Below, one piece after another: positions 35,396 to 48,300 of a stretch of DNA of 64,000 nucleotides. This DNA is from Pachypanchax playfairii. Taxonomy: Eukaryota; Chordata; Actinopteri; Cyprinodontiformes; Aplocheilidae. How positions within the stretch are numbered: position 1 is the stretch's first letter; each line of letters begins with the position of its first letter. The stretch spans positions 1,302,537 to 1,366,536 of the forward strand of contig SSNP01000017.1 in the NCBI GenBank assembly GCA_006937955.1, given 5' to 3'. The notes beneath the pieces were generated by a model that was not told the DNA's origin, did not search any database, and saw only the letters and a list, made by a program, of their open reading frames with translations. Position numbers and translations under genes: made by a program.

Positions 35396-35600
35396 ATAAA
35401 ATAGCGTTTACGGTTCTGTTAGCGGTGAAAAGGAAAAGTTTCCTACAATGCCTGGGCTAAAACTATCGACTCGGCTGAGTCTCAAAGGACATTCGGTTTG
35501 TTTCGGAGCAGCCTGCTGCAACTGCAGAGTTTGATTAAATCTCTTGTATCAACAACGCAGCGTTAAGATGGCGTCTAATGAATGAAAATTAAGGCCGATT
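35396..35600. promoter_or_regulatory. CpG-enriched patch with a YY1-type site
   Basis: Eleven CpG dinucleotides occur between 35401 and 35600, against a background where CpG is rare. AAGATGGCG at 35565-35573 is a strong YY1-type word. Such words often sit at transcription or translation starts, but the ATG inside it opens a frame of only five codons. It could be an unmethylated regulatory patch, a lone first exon or a decayed element. No downstream gene is visible here. Confidence 0.3.
35496..35545 (+). repeat. 50-bp direct repeat, copy 1
   Basis: Runs from GTTTGTTTCG to TTAAATCTCTT. Identical to 35651-35700 except for one base (G at 35505, T at 35660). The start-to-start distance is 155 bp. 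Confidence 0.95.
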
Positions 35601-35650
35601 AAGGGTTTTTTTTTTTCTTTACTTTCTTAGAAAAAGATGTAAAAATCCCT

Positions 35651-35700
35651 GTTTGTTTCTGAGCAGCCTGCTGCAACTGCAGAGTTTGATTAAATCTCTT
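35651..35700 (+). repeat. 50-bp direct repeat, copy 2
   Basis: 49 of 50 bases match 35496-35545. Similarity stops sharply at both ends, so the intervening 105 bp were inserted or a local 50-bp duplication took place. Confidence 0.95.
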
Positions 35701-36097
35701 TATGAACCATGACCAGCTCTGTTGTGTTTCAGCTTATTCTTCTTTAGCCTATTGTGACACCTGCATCAAAGCAGAATGACTGAATTCCAGTTTTTGAAAC
35801 AATTTAAAGAAAAACTTTTTGGGATTGACGTTTCCTGGACGAATAAGAATCTACACAAACTTTTTGTTTAGTTTGACCTCTTTTCTTCTTGGTTTTGGAC
35901 AGCTGTTTCACCATCAGTTGGGTGAATAGTAAAAGTATTGACATGCTTTGATAGATTTCTCAGCAGATTTACGAGAGATCTGTCATTAAAGAATCCTTCA
36001 AGAATAAATTTGTGGGATTGTAAAAAGACATGTTGTGCATTGGAGTGGAGGAATCAAGCTGCAAAGTTAACATGGTGAAATGACTGTTTAGGTGCAG
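35701..36097. other. Non-coding stretch
   Basis: No recognised feature between the direct repeat and the hAT element. Confidence 0.5.
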
Positions 36098-36105
36098 ACT
36101 ACTTC

Positions 36106-36602
36106 CAGTGTTGGGGAGTAACGGAACACATGTACCGCCGTTACGTATTTAGAATCTGTATTTCATTACAGTTACAGTTTAATTAGGTGGTAATTTGAAT
36201 ACAGTTACTTTGTTTAAATGAATGGATTACATGATGTTATTTTCCTGAGATTGTTGTCAGCACAGATGTGCAGTCTTTTTGTCCCCTCCAATCAGAAGCT
36301 GGGGGCGGGAGCTTGGGTGCGACTCACAAGACGTCACATGTCTACAAGTCTACAAGCAGAAGCAGCGCTGAGCAGAAGAAGTCTGCTAATGAAGTCCGCA
36401 TTATTTTCTCGCTTTGGACCCAGAATTTGCAGAATAGAATTCAAATGGTAAAAGTCTGACGATTTATAAAGTATTCCAAAGTATTTAGAATATGTTACTC
36501 ACATTGAGTAACTTAATGGAATACATTACAAATTACATTTTGGGGCATGTATTCTGTAATCTGTAGTAGAATATATTTTAAAAAGTAACCTTTCCAACAC
36601 TG
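36106..36602. mobile_element. hAT non-autonomous element (497 bp) with 8-bp target duplication
   Basis: The ends are CAGTGTTGGGGAGTAACGG and, on the right, GTAACCTTTCCAACACTG. They share a perfect 9-bp terminal repeat CAGTGTTGG. The flanks are ACTACTTC on both sides (36098-36105 and 36603-36610), a perfect 8-bp duplication. Both arms carry the GTTAC/GTAAC and ATACATTAC words typical of this widespread teleost family. The interior (about 36270-36450) is less AT-rich and keeps 63- to 77-codon frames that I cannot match to transposase. The intact duplication implies a relatively young insertion. Confidence 0.93.
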
Positions 36603-36610
36603 ACTACTTC

Positions 36611-37437
36611 CAGTAAATAATACAGCTCCAGTAATGACAAAAGAAGAAGAGTTACAGGAAGTAAACTTTTCATTCACAAACAAAAGTTTCAACCTATTCG
36701 CTCACGGCTAAGATTTAATGATTTAATGAGCTGCAGGTTTCATACCTCAATATACATAAAAACTGTATAACCACAGAGCATCTTTTTAACCCTCGTCATT
36801 GAACTTCTACTAATTTTTTAGGGACAATATTCCAGTTCTATGAGATTATTTGAGCATGAATCTGGGAACTATGAGGGACAGACAGATTTTTAATTCAAAC
36901 ATTTTCTACCCCCTGAATTAAGAGACACATCTAAAATATCTACTTCAGTTTACAAGAATAGTTCTTAGAGTGCATCAGTCTTCTTAACGTGTTCATTTGC
37001 AAACTTCTGATCATAAATTTTGTTGTAAAAAGATTTCATCTAATTACCTTCCAATGGCGGTAATAATCATGCCGGTGTAGCTGAACATAATTACATCCTG
37101 AACCATCACTCAAGAGTTTGCTAAATCTGCCTGGAAGATTTGCTTTTGTCAGACAGGAGTTTTAATTTGTCTCTTCAGCAATGCTATGATCAGTTCTCTA
37201 AAGGTTTTTGTGGATTTTCAGATGTCAGCTTGACCTCCGCGATTCGTCTTCACTGACATTTCTTAATTATATTACAAACTGAGATAATGACTACCTCAGA
37301 ACACTTTGCTATTTTCAACAGCCTTCCTCTGATTTGTGGACATCAATTATTTTAATTTTCAGAGTACAAGGTACCTGCATGGAGGAGCTCATGTCTGCAG
37401 ATTAATAATAAGACAAGGTTTGTTGGACTCTGTATCT
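36611..37437. other. Non-coding stretch
   Basis: No recognised feature. Confidence 0.5.
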
Positions 37438-38105
37438 TTAAAGCAGTACTAAGTAATGTTTCCGCAGCCGTGTCTCAGATGGCCGTTGCTGGAACCAGTG
37501 TTCTGCAGAAATATGCTACCTGTTGAGATGTTCTACCGATTCCTTCTGCACATGTTCCGTTCTACAGTCTTGACTTCAATAAACAGATTTAACGTTTATT
37601 TTTGTTTCTATTTTTTTTCCTTAAATACATTTTACCTATCAAATAAATTCTAAATATGATGTTATTTTTACTTTCTTTGCACTGTCAGAGCAACAGGCAA
37701 ATATTTGGACACACCCAGAGGAGAAGGACCCAACAATGGTCGATAAGGAACCAGAGGGCTTTTATATAGAAAATATCAGGGAAGGATCATAAAAATACGC
37801 TTAAATAACTAACAGAACACACTCGCCATAAACAAGAATACTGTATAAACTTAGAATGAAACCTTGTGATAAAATAAGTTGTAAATTCGTATTATGGTAG
37901 CATTTTTCTTCAGGGCAGCATAAATTATTAGAACACCACTTCCGGCTGCGAAACGAAATACTAAAGTTATTTAGTCCATTTTATAGACATTGAAGGAGCA
38001 CAGAGTTTCTAATATGAAGCTGAACATGTTTTTCTATGAGTATCCACTTAGATAAGTTTCAGAACAGTAGCTTAAAGTTGTAAAAGTTATTTAGTACTGC
38101 TGTAA
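37438..38105. mobile_element. TTAA-type MITE (about 668 bp), right TTAA decayed
   Basis: The left end is TTAAAGCAGTACTAAGTAA. The right end, inverted, is TTACAGCAGTACTAAATAA, so 9 bases AGCAGTACT plus AA-TAA match. The right flank is GTAA instead of TTAA. The interior is not coding. A 65-codon frame at 37456-37653 lies within it and is not a gene. Confidence 0.65.
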
Positions 38106-41100
38106 GGTGTAAAACCTGCAGCATTTGGCCTTTTTTAAACATTTTTGTTTGTAACATTCATTTCGAGACATAAAAAATAAAATAAAATAAAAAATATATG
38201 CATATTTTATACATTGCAACCATGTACATCATACAGACAAAACAAAACTGAACTAAAATAAAAGAAACAATCATGTACAGAACAGAAGTACAGTACTCCC
38301 TCACTGAAGAGTATCTGGTATTACGGGTTTTAAATTAAGCAAATGTTTATTTTATTCTATGTCTGGAGATGCAACTTGAGCTTCTGTGTTCGTTTTACTT
38401 CTGTTTTATAATTCTAATGTCTATAAAAGTAGAGAGAAACTTTCCATCTTTTTATATCCTCTATGTCTTTTGTGATAGACAATTACTTTAATTGTCAAAG
38501 AGACTGACAGCTTTTTTAGAAAGCTTTGTGATTTGCAGTTCACTGGCTGAAATGTGAGCAGAGTTTCATCCAAATCAGACACTGCCTATTCCTGTTGGAA
38601 ATTAAAACCTGAAAATGGCGAGACTGGAGGAGCAGAAAATGAATTTGCACACACAATCACAATTACCGCAAGTAAAAGTTTCATTATATCTACATTCACT
38701 CTAATTTATCAGGCCACTTCTTTTTTTTTCTTGGAGTCATCATACCTTTTGTTCCCCGTTAATAGATGATTGCAAAATTGAAAATTATTCCAACACTTGA
38801 ATAGGTCACCTACTGGGAGGTGAGTATGCTGTGATTGGACTATTTATGCATCCATAACCGCTGATTATCTGCTATAAAGGTGTCAATAATTTTTGTCTGA
38901 AAAAAAGGAGAATGTTGCAGGTTAATATTAACTGACAAAGGTCACATTATTACTGCTTTGTGTGCAACACAACTCCTACACCTGATGTATAAAAGATGAA
39001 TAAACACAAGAAATAACATTGTTGCAGTTGTACATTCAAGTATAACAGGCATTATTCTGTTTTGCATTAAAAACTTTAATTTCATTTCATTTTAAAGGGT
39101 TATTTAATCAGTTTAAAGTTGGATGTCTGACTTTATTTCCTCCTCTGAGAGTGTTTTGTTTTTGTTTTTTGATTTAATCCAATTAAAACAGGTTTTCTTT
39201 TATCTACTTTACTGACAAATGTCTGTTTCACATTTTATATAATTGCACAGTTTTTACTGCCCTTATTTTAATTGTCATGTCAATTTAATTGTGGTGAAAA
39301 TCATTTTATATACAAACGATAAAAAGAGGAGTGAACCCATGCATTCATGTTTGAAAACGAAAGTTCAAATTAGAGTCAAGAAGAGTCACAAGGATTTATA
39401 CTTTTAAAAAAAGTACAAGTACACAGTTTTATACTGGCGTTCAAATGTGTGCAAACATTTCCGTCTTTTTGCATACACACAGGTTTAGACGTATGCAAAT
39501 TTCATAGTCTATACATTTTATAAACTAGTGAATGTTCCCATTTCCAAATTATATAACAGATGCATTTGCTGATCATTGAAAACAGTCAGAATTCTTATTT
39601 TAATGACTTCAACAGCTTAATGTTTTTTAAAAAAGGGTCACAGAAAGCCTCCAAAATATTCTACATTTATGTGCTCACACAGTTAGAATCAGAGTGACAG
39701 ATACGCACCTCAAACATCCTGTTAGTTCAGTTCACATTTTCATAAACAAGGTGCAAATAAGCTCTGATAGCAGCAACAAGAGCCGTAAAAACCAACAGCT
39801 GTGTTGATCTCCCCATCAGGAGGAACAGCAATGACTCCACTGCAAATATCACACTCTTCTCTTTATACAACTGATTAACCTAAGTAATCACTTACTATTA
39901 CTGCAGACAATCTCAGCAGACAGGATCATATGGTCGCCAATTTCAGATGTCATCTGACGGGGATATGATCAGAATTTTTAAAACATCTCCGTCACCGCAG
40001 CAGTGTGTTGCATCTGCAACACAACAATGATGTTTTACTTTCAGAACATCTATCCATCGTGTAATGTAAAAAAAAAGGGGGGGACTGATTTCATTTTGCT
40101 TGCTGAGGGAAAAGCAGCATGTTGTGCATTTTCCCCCCGACACGAGTGATTTTTTATTTTTTTTTTTGGTTTAAAATCAAATCTTTTTCTCATTACCAAA
40201 GCTGCATCGCAATGTTGCATAATGATGAAACAGGGTCGGGCTGTTTTTGAATAAAAGCTGTTGTCTGTTATTTGATTTCAGGAAACCGAAGTACAAAAAA
40301 AAAATACTTCACAGGGAGCGTGAATGTAAAGATGTTCAGTGTCAGGATACAAAAAAATAAACATTTTAGTGGGTTAAATAAGAAATCAGCTTGTATTCTC
40401 CTTCTCTCAGATATTCTAGTCAGTTAACGAGATAAACTCGAGTTAAAAAAGGTCAGAGGAATCGTCTTTGACTAAAGATGTTATATCATGTCTAGACAGA
40501 AAAATCTTGATGAAAACATGAAAGAAGAAAATGGTACACTTGTAGCTGCTGCAGATTCATCATTATGCACTAAAAACATTTAGTTCTCACTTATCTTTTG
40601 AGGCTTTACAGCTGTGCATGCTGACATGACAATTTATCCTCTGACCTTTCTTAAAGCAAGGATAATTTCCTCCGAATAACCTTTGTTTATTATGTTTTTG
40701 TGCTGTAAATGTCTCCAAATTCTGTATTTATTGTGTATCAGCCCTTAACCTGTGCATGTGCAGCTTAGAACTGAAACATTTCACAATAAGACACTGATTC
40801 TACTGCAGATGCAAACACATCTGTATTTGTTTTTTTTACTACACCCAAATGGCAAATAGCTTCCAGGTCATTTCATGCTGAACGCAGAATGAGATGACAG
40901 AATTTATGAAGCAATTTGCTTTGATCTTGGTGTGTTGTCCCCATTTTACAGGAAGCACCTGCTTCAAACGCATTTAGGGAGATTAGGAGTGAGCTTGTCA
41001 TCTTTCCTCTCCATGTTTGTGTCTTTTACAGGACTGGAATTTCAATGCAGGACCCGACACTGTGAAACAGTTTCCACAACTGGTAGAACACAGATGTTAT

Positions 41101-43584
41101 TTGTCGCTTCTGCTGCATCAACGGTCTGCTTGAGTTGATAAATTTGAGTGAATTTGTGTGTTTAAAAACCAACAGGTCAACACAGGGTTAAAAATAATTT
41201 TAAAAAACTATTTAATATGTTATCAATTTTTGAAATCGCCTCAAACATCAATGCCTCAATTAAAAAAAATCTGCCTCACGATTTTCCTCATATCTCTAAG
41301 GCTCAAAATATTTGTGAATTGTTCTGAAGAGATGATTATTAGTCTCCTGCGTTCGTGGAGTTTGCACTGAATAATTACTTGGAGCTCAAAATGTCTTATT
41401 GATGTGCAGAATTTATAAATCCCAACCAGATTTCAGAGTGACTGATAGGAATCTCATCACCAGGGAAAGACAATAGCTCAAATTGATTCTGCTGTATCTT
41501 CACTAGAATAAAAACTCTTCTCTTCACTGCCAAAATTGTGGATTTCTCATTGGATTTTTTTTTTTCTCTCTCTAAATAATACATCTGTCTGTGATGTTAT
41601 TCGTTTGCTCCAGGATAGCAGCCAGCAGATTTTCAAGTGTATGCTGATATTTTGTCATGAGAGTTTGACAGTGTAATGTAGTAATATCTAACACCTGCTG
41701 CAAAGTTTATTTCATTTGTTATCCACAATGGTCAAATCATCCCCCCACCTTGTGAATATACATTGGCATTTTGCACACAGTCAGTGCAACCTGCACTGGA
41801 TCGAGCTGTGCTTTATTTCATAATCAGCATGACTGCATCTTATAGTAATGATGTTAATTTGCATTAAACATTTTGGATAGATTTCTCCATCACAATGTAG
41901 CAAAAGTGTTGTGACAATATTTACCTGTCTGGTGCACACAGGTAATCACATGGTTGCAGGGCACTGAATTTGCGCGATGCGCACACACGCTGGATGCATT
42001 TTGTTTATCTTTGTTCACAGCTGAGTTAGAGTTCCTCCTCTTTACCAACCTGCAACAGTTACCTGCTGCTGTGGGAAGATGGGAAACTCCTTTGACTCCT
42101 GGAGCTGCACATGATGTCTCAGTGATAAGCCACACGTTTTAAAGATGTACTGCAGTACTGTAGAGCAGCTACCAAGGTGAGTACAGAGAGGTGAAAAGTG
42201 AGTATGAAGCAACCTGAGGGGAGTATGAACAGGGCAGAGGTGAGCACAAAGGCACCTGCGGCAGATGGCTTCTTTTTCTACACACAAAAGTTTGAGTGTG
42301 CAGTAACCAAGACTGAAAAAGAATGACTTCAGAAGTAGGAACTGAAACCAGAGCATCATTTTTTTGACTTCTTCTGACAATAAAGTTCTAAAAATATGAA
42401 AGATAAAATGGGCTTTACATCACATAAAAGATGAGCCAAGTAAAAATCACATTTTCTTTCTGAAAATGGGCTCATTAAACCCAAAGTTCAACTGTTGTTC
42501 CAGTTATTTGGTTAGCTTAGCTTTAACAATCCTAAAACCATAATGATCCATTTTATGTCTACTTCACATATCAATCCTTTCAACATTTGCTTTTTGGTTT
42601 AGGATTGCACTTGTGTTTTCAACCAATCACCATCGCCTGGTGCCCCAATGGCTCGAGGCCTTGTTTTGTTGTTGTGGCTGCAGCATCCATGCACAGGATG
42701 TCACTATGGTGTTTATGTTCTACATTCCACTTTTAATGCTGAATGGACCAGCTTTTACGCAGCTATGCCACACAACGCTTCCCCTTTATTCTCTTAACTA
42801 CAATCAGCCACAATGCTTCCAGATAAGTCCACACAATGAATCTACTGCCTCCTGTAGTTAGAAGAACTCTGAAAAGGTTGCTGCTGTCTGAATTCACCCA
42901 AAGTTTGCTGCAGGACTGAGTCACAGCAGTTTGTTGTTCTCTTCTAGCTTCATTGGTTGCTTATAAACAGATTGCTGCAAGTGTCATTTATTCAAGCACT
43001 TCTTTGTATTTATCCTTTAACAATGACTTACAAAGAATCATTTTAGGAGTTTTATGCTCTCAGTTAGGGTTATTATATTTGGATGATGGTGTATAGGTTT
43101 ATTTGCTATGATTTAGATTTGGAAGAGGGAGGGGTTACAATAAATAATGTGAGCACCACAGTCATATGTGGTCATTCTCAGCCTTTTCCTGCTGTTTTCC
43201 AACTAAGAAGGAGGTGGATTCGGGATTATTGCTTATTGTTTTTTTCTTCCTTTATAAATGTCTTATTGTCTGTGTAAAAATATGACTTTTATGAGATTCA
43301 CAACATTCCTCTTCATAACCACACAATGCAGGAGCCCACTGGTTACAGTCTGAGGTGCCAAAATGTGCAATAATGATCTCTGCGCAGTTGCAGTCGTGAT
43401 GCGTTACAATTATTTATATTCATTCTGAGCATTTGACATTTTAGAGTTATACAGGAAGGAATGGGGATGTGATTATATGTTTAGGTATGTGTGTGTGTGT
43501 GCATAGTGGTGCATATATTTTATTTTGTTTTCCTTTGTCTATTATTTTTATATTGCAACTAAATTGCTTCAGCTTTAACTGTAT
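38106..43584. other. Long non-coding stretch
   Basis: About 5.5 kb without recognised transposons or exons. It includes AAAAT-rich low complexity (38169-38190), several octamer-type ATGCAAAT words (for example 39493) and a short GT tract at 43486-43501. Confidence 0.5.
43486..43501. repeat. Short (GT)n tract
   Basis: Seven to eight GT units. Confidence 0.85.
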
Positions 43585-43800
43585 TTGCATAAAACATTTA
43601 AAATAGCTATTGTTGACCAAAGTGCTTTACAGGCCCAGTTGCTAATAAAACAATATACAAAATGACAATTTGATAAAATATTAAATAAATACATTGACAG
43701 GCTAATGAAAATATGGACCAGCCACAATGTCTGGGCTCAACTCGAGTTGAATGCTGAAGAAACGGGTGGGTCTTATAGCAATGACCTAAAATGTGCAGTG
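43585..43800. repeat. Possible fish interspersed repeat fragment
   Basis: CCAAAGTGCTTTACAGG is followed by AATAAAACAATATACAAAATG and, later, GGGTGGGTCTTATAG and ATGTGCAGTGTTTTAAG. This order resembles a common fish repeat that begins AAAGTGCTTTACA with A-rich spacing and carries a GGTGGGTTTTAAG block. Weak. Confidence 0.35.
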
Positions 43801-45127
43801 TTTTAAGCTGACAATTTAGATAAATAAGAAGCAGACAGTCATATCAAACATGTAAAAACAAGCGATGAAATCTTAAAATTTATTCAAACAGACAGGGAGC
43901 AGCAGAGAAAGAGGCTTAAGCAGGAATAGCACATGCTTGTGTGTCCCAGGATGTTAAGCACCAGTAGCATCTCCCTGTACATCAGACCCTCTACACAGTG
44001 ATCATTAAATCTTAGTCATTTATAAAAAGCAAAATTAAAAATTGTGTGCAAAAGTATCATGCAACTTGTGACAGATTCAAAAAGTTCCTTTTAAAAAGCG
44101 GCAAATAAACACGTGCAACTTTAAAGTGATGGATGCTGTTTAAATGTAAAAGCATGGAATCATTCTCCTGAGTTCTGCAGCATGACAGTTCTTATCAATT
44201 TAGTTCCAGTTTAACTTAAGGCTGATCTTGAATGCCATGTGCACACACACCATGCACACAAGTTATTACCATCTGAGAGTAAGTGTGAAGTAAGAGACAA
44301 TCTAAAAAGGATAGTTCATCAAAAAGACATAAACAATCAGCTATCACATTCTGCAGCCTATCAGTTAGCCTTATCTGCTCCAGCCCTCTACAGTGATGTT
44401 GATGATATCTTCCTGAGTCCTGCCAATAGTTAGAGCACACAAACCAGACTTGGCTAACGCTTTGTAGATCTCATTTGATTTTCACTGCTGATAGTTGATG
44501 CGGCAATTTATGCCAGAGCTCATTCAACGAGATGAAGATCAAAGAACCTTGTTCTAACCCTCCTCTCTCCCCCATCTCTGTTTTCATCAGATCCACAACA
44601 GGATCTATTACTGAGGTCTCATGATTCACCCACCAAGTTGTTAGGGTCACAAATTACTCCTGCAGAGAAAATAAGAACTGAAAATTTGAAGGTTAGCAGC
44701 AGCTCTTCAAAAAAATTAGCATGAATTTACATGTTTATTGAGTAATTTTCTAATCAAACGCAATTGTGTGAACAGAAAGTGCTGTAATATTTTCCTGTCC
44801 AGACTCTGAGAAGGAATGGTGGATTAACAGGTATCATTTTCAGAAACAAACATTTCCATCAGTTTATACAGACATAGACCCCCGTAGTACAGATTGGGTT
44901 TATTGGACCGAGTTATTATTATTGCTAGTGTGTAATAAATCCCCAAAGGAAATAAAGATAACATGCACCACTCAATAGCCTTTAAGGCATCTTTATGTCT
45001 GTCAAAGCACATTATGTCAAAGTTGATATGCGGTACAAATTTAAACTATTTATTTTCAATTATGTTTGACAGCCTTTTCTTATTGTTTCATCAGTCCAGC
45101 TGTGTTTAATTTACTGAAAATCTATAT
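43801..45127. other. Non-coding stretch
   Basis: No recognised feature. Confidence 0.5.
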
Positions 45128-45335
45128 GTCTATCCATCCATTGTATGCATCCACCTCTTCCTGTGCAGTGTCACAGGGGTACTCAGACCAATTAGGGGTC
45201 GTCGGTCAACCTAACATGCACGTTTTTGGTCTAGGGCAGTAAACCAGAGTTCCTGGAGAAAACTCACACATGCATATGAAGAACATGCAAACTACATACA
45301 GAAAGGTCCTGGCAGAGTTTTGAACCCTTCTTGAT
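45128..45335 (-). mobile_element. SINE copy with internal deletion
   Basis: On the plus strand TATCCATCCATT (tail) is followed by CACCTCTTCCTGTGCAGTGT, CACAGGGGTACTC, GTCAACCTAACATGCACG, CCAGAGTTCCTGGAGAAAAC, GAACATGCAAACTACATAC and AGAAAGGTCCTGGCAGAGTT. This is the SINE family read from tail to head on the minus strand. The usual GAGGCGGGGT...GGTCGCCAGTCCATC segment is missing between the tail and middle blocks. Confidence 0.75.
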
Positions 45336-48300
45336 GTTAGGCATAATTATTATAGAATTCTACTCATGTTAGCACACAATGTCTTTTCATATTTGATAAC
45401 ATTTACAAAAGGTGTTTGAAATATATATGCAACGACATGGCATGTATTAAACTGCTATTACAATAACATTCATAATGAGCATTCGCAGCATGATCTCTGT
45501 TAATCTTACCACTTGTTACACGTTATAAAAACTGTGTGCAAAGATTGGTTCAAACAAAATGCAGAATCTAAAGTTAAAATCAAATTTCAACACATCATAA
45601 GGTAACAAGACCCTTGATGAGATAAATAACTTTTTTGACTGATTAAAGCTCTAAATACTAAAATAAAAGAAAAAAACGCGACGGTAAAGACGACATGAGA
45701 AGCAGAAGAAGAGCCGGAACTAACACAGGCTGAGAGAACAAACTCAGACAACCTGACAAGCTGTGTGCTGTGGGAGAAGAGCACACAGATTATGTACACA
45801 AAGACCAAATACCAATTTTCACACATGTACACACAGACACGGAGGGACGTCACTGCTGTGTAAATGAAGTCTTGGGCCTGTCCCACTGTCAAGTCTCTAG
45901 GAGTATCAAGAATCTGATCCAAACTATTTGATCCTAGTGTTTGGCTTTTCTTTAGGTTAGTTTAGGATTTGTCCAACTGTTTATTACAAACTCGGTCATA
46001 TTACTTGTAATTAGAACGTTGTATTTGTGTGACATCATCTCACCACTGTTTGTTCATCAGTGGAACATTCCAAAAGATATAAATACCTATTTAATAGTAA
46101 AATGTAGAAAAGAAGTGATAACATACTCAGGGTGTGGTTTTCATTTTTTCATTCTCAATAATGATGCTGTTGCTTAGCAGCACCGCCTGTCACCACTGCA
46201 GGTCCGGTTGCTACTTTTAAAAGCATGTTGAGCCCTTGTGAATTTAAGCATTCAAGCTCTACATCTGTGTCATCTATTAGCGTGTGATGCTTCCATAAGT
46301 GGGTCTGAAAATACAGAAGAGAGCAATTGGAGAAGAAAAGAGGGACGTTTATGAAGAAAGGATTAGTGGGTTAGCAAGAAATGATGTGGCTAAACTTAGA
46401 GTAGTAATGTAACGAAGAATAAGCTCTTCAGAGGACTAGGTCATCTTAGTATCTTATACTGAAAGCATAATCTGTTTTAAATTTAAGTCTTCCATTAAAT
46501 CAACCCGAAAAAAAGATACTCATCACTTTTTTTTTTCCTCCTGATGGTTTCCCAGAAAACAAAATCGGATACAAACAGAATTTAAACCTCGTCAGGAAGA
46601 AGTATTGGATTTATGAAGCCTGATATTAAAAACAAACTTAAAGCATTTATAGTCTAATTGATTTTGATCTCAGCTTGTCAAATTTAACCGTGATGAAATT
46701 GTTGACGGTTCGAGTCTGCAAAGAAAAAGTCGACACACATTAAACTTCAGATTTAATCCAGATTAAATGTTGGTTAAATAACAAAAATCAAGTTAAACTG
46801 GGTTGAAGTCATCGTGGATGAACCTTGGCACTGTGTCATGTGACCCACAGTAAACAATTAATCTTTTTTTATGCTTTTATTCTATGAATAAACAATAGTT
46901 TTGAAAATTGCGCCTGAAACCCTTCTGAGGTTTTTCTGCTGTGGAAAACCAGATACCAAGAACTGGTGCCCATATCAACTCTAATTACATCTCTTATAAT
47001 CAAAGGCTGCAGAGTGCTGCACTCATTTTCTCTCTTCAGTTTTCTCCTCGGCAACATCGTCACCCTTCGGTCAGTCAGTTGATGACAGCGAGATTATGAC
47101 AAAAGTCAGTGATATCAAAAAGAGGATTTTAAAACAGATGGAGAGAGATAATGTTTGCACTAAAAAAAATGCAGCTGAAAACAGACTACATGAGAAGAGA
47201 CATGCTTTAAAGTTTTCATAAAGAGGCAAAAAAGCCTTAATCTTAATATTAAAATCTTTAATTTCACTGTATAAATGTAATTCCTTTTAGTTACTTCATT
47301 GTTTCTGTTTATATGTTGCAGTGTTTTTACATTTGGTCATTTCAAAACATGATTCACAACAAGTCCATGACTAAAACAGATCAGTAGAAACTGTTCATGG
47401 TCTTTGGGTTACAACAGACCCCCTCATCCAGCGAAAACCTGGCTGTGTTGCTATTTATGATACACGTCTAAGATTAAAAAAAAAAAAAATTTAAATTGCT
47501 TGAATTGAAGTATTGCTTGAAGAGTAATAAAATAAGTACTATAAGGTTAAAAAAACTCTAAACTCTAAATAGTACATAAAATCAAATATAGTCATAATCC
47601 ATCAGCTTTTACTTTTAAACTGTGAAGAGGCTTCGATTTGACTTGTCTTTTCCAAAACTTGTTCAAAGGTGTTTTATCCAGCTCAGCCTTTTCAAATGTC
47701 AGGCTTACGCTGCAGGCCAGAGTACAAGAAGAAATCAGTGCAGTGCAGTTTCCCCCCCCTCACACATATTGAGCACTTTGTTGCTCCAGTTAGTCTGTGA
47801 TAAATTATAGATTTGTGCGAGGAAAAAAATGCTTACAAAGTAAATCGAGTAAGTTTTAGATGTATTATGAAAAGTTTTGCAAGCAAACTCCTTCCTGATC
47901 ACAAATAAAATTGTCATTTTAGCTGTGGCATGAGAAAAAGATATTAAATGAAAAAGCCTGACACTCACAAATCAGACACATATTTTAATCTATTGAAAGA
48001 TTTTTTTTTTATATAAAATTTAGAGGAGACGTATTAGGGCCCTTCTTAAACTGACACAATGTCCTGACACTCTATTGAAAGGATGGTGGCAGACTTTGGT
48101 CAAAATATCACCTGGCTAACAGAGTAACTGCCTTTTCAGCTATTGAAAAGCATTCTGCAGAGCAGGCTGTTTTATGAGGTGGTGGGGGGTGGCTGGTAGT
48201 TATTCACTTCTTACTTTGCTCTCTCTTCCTGGGGCGCATGCTGATGGTCTTTAGCTTCACCTTACCATAGCAACTGTTGAACGTGAAAGCTTTGAAAAAG

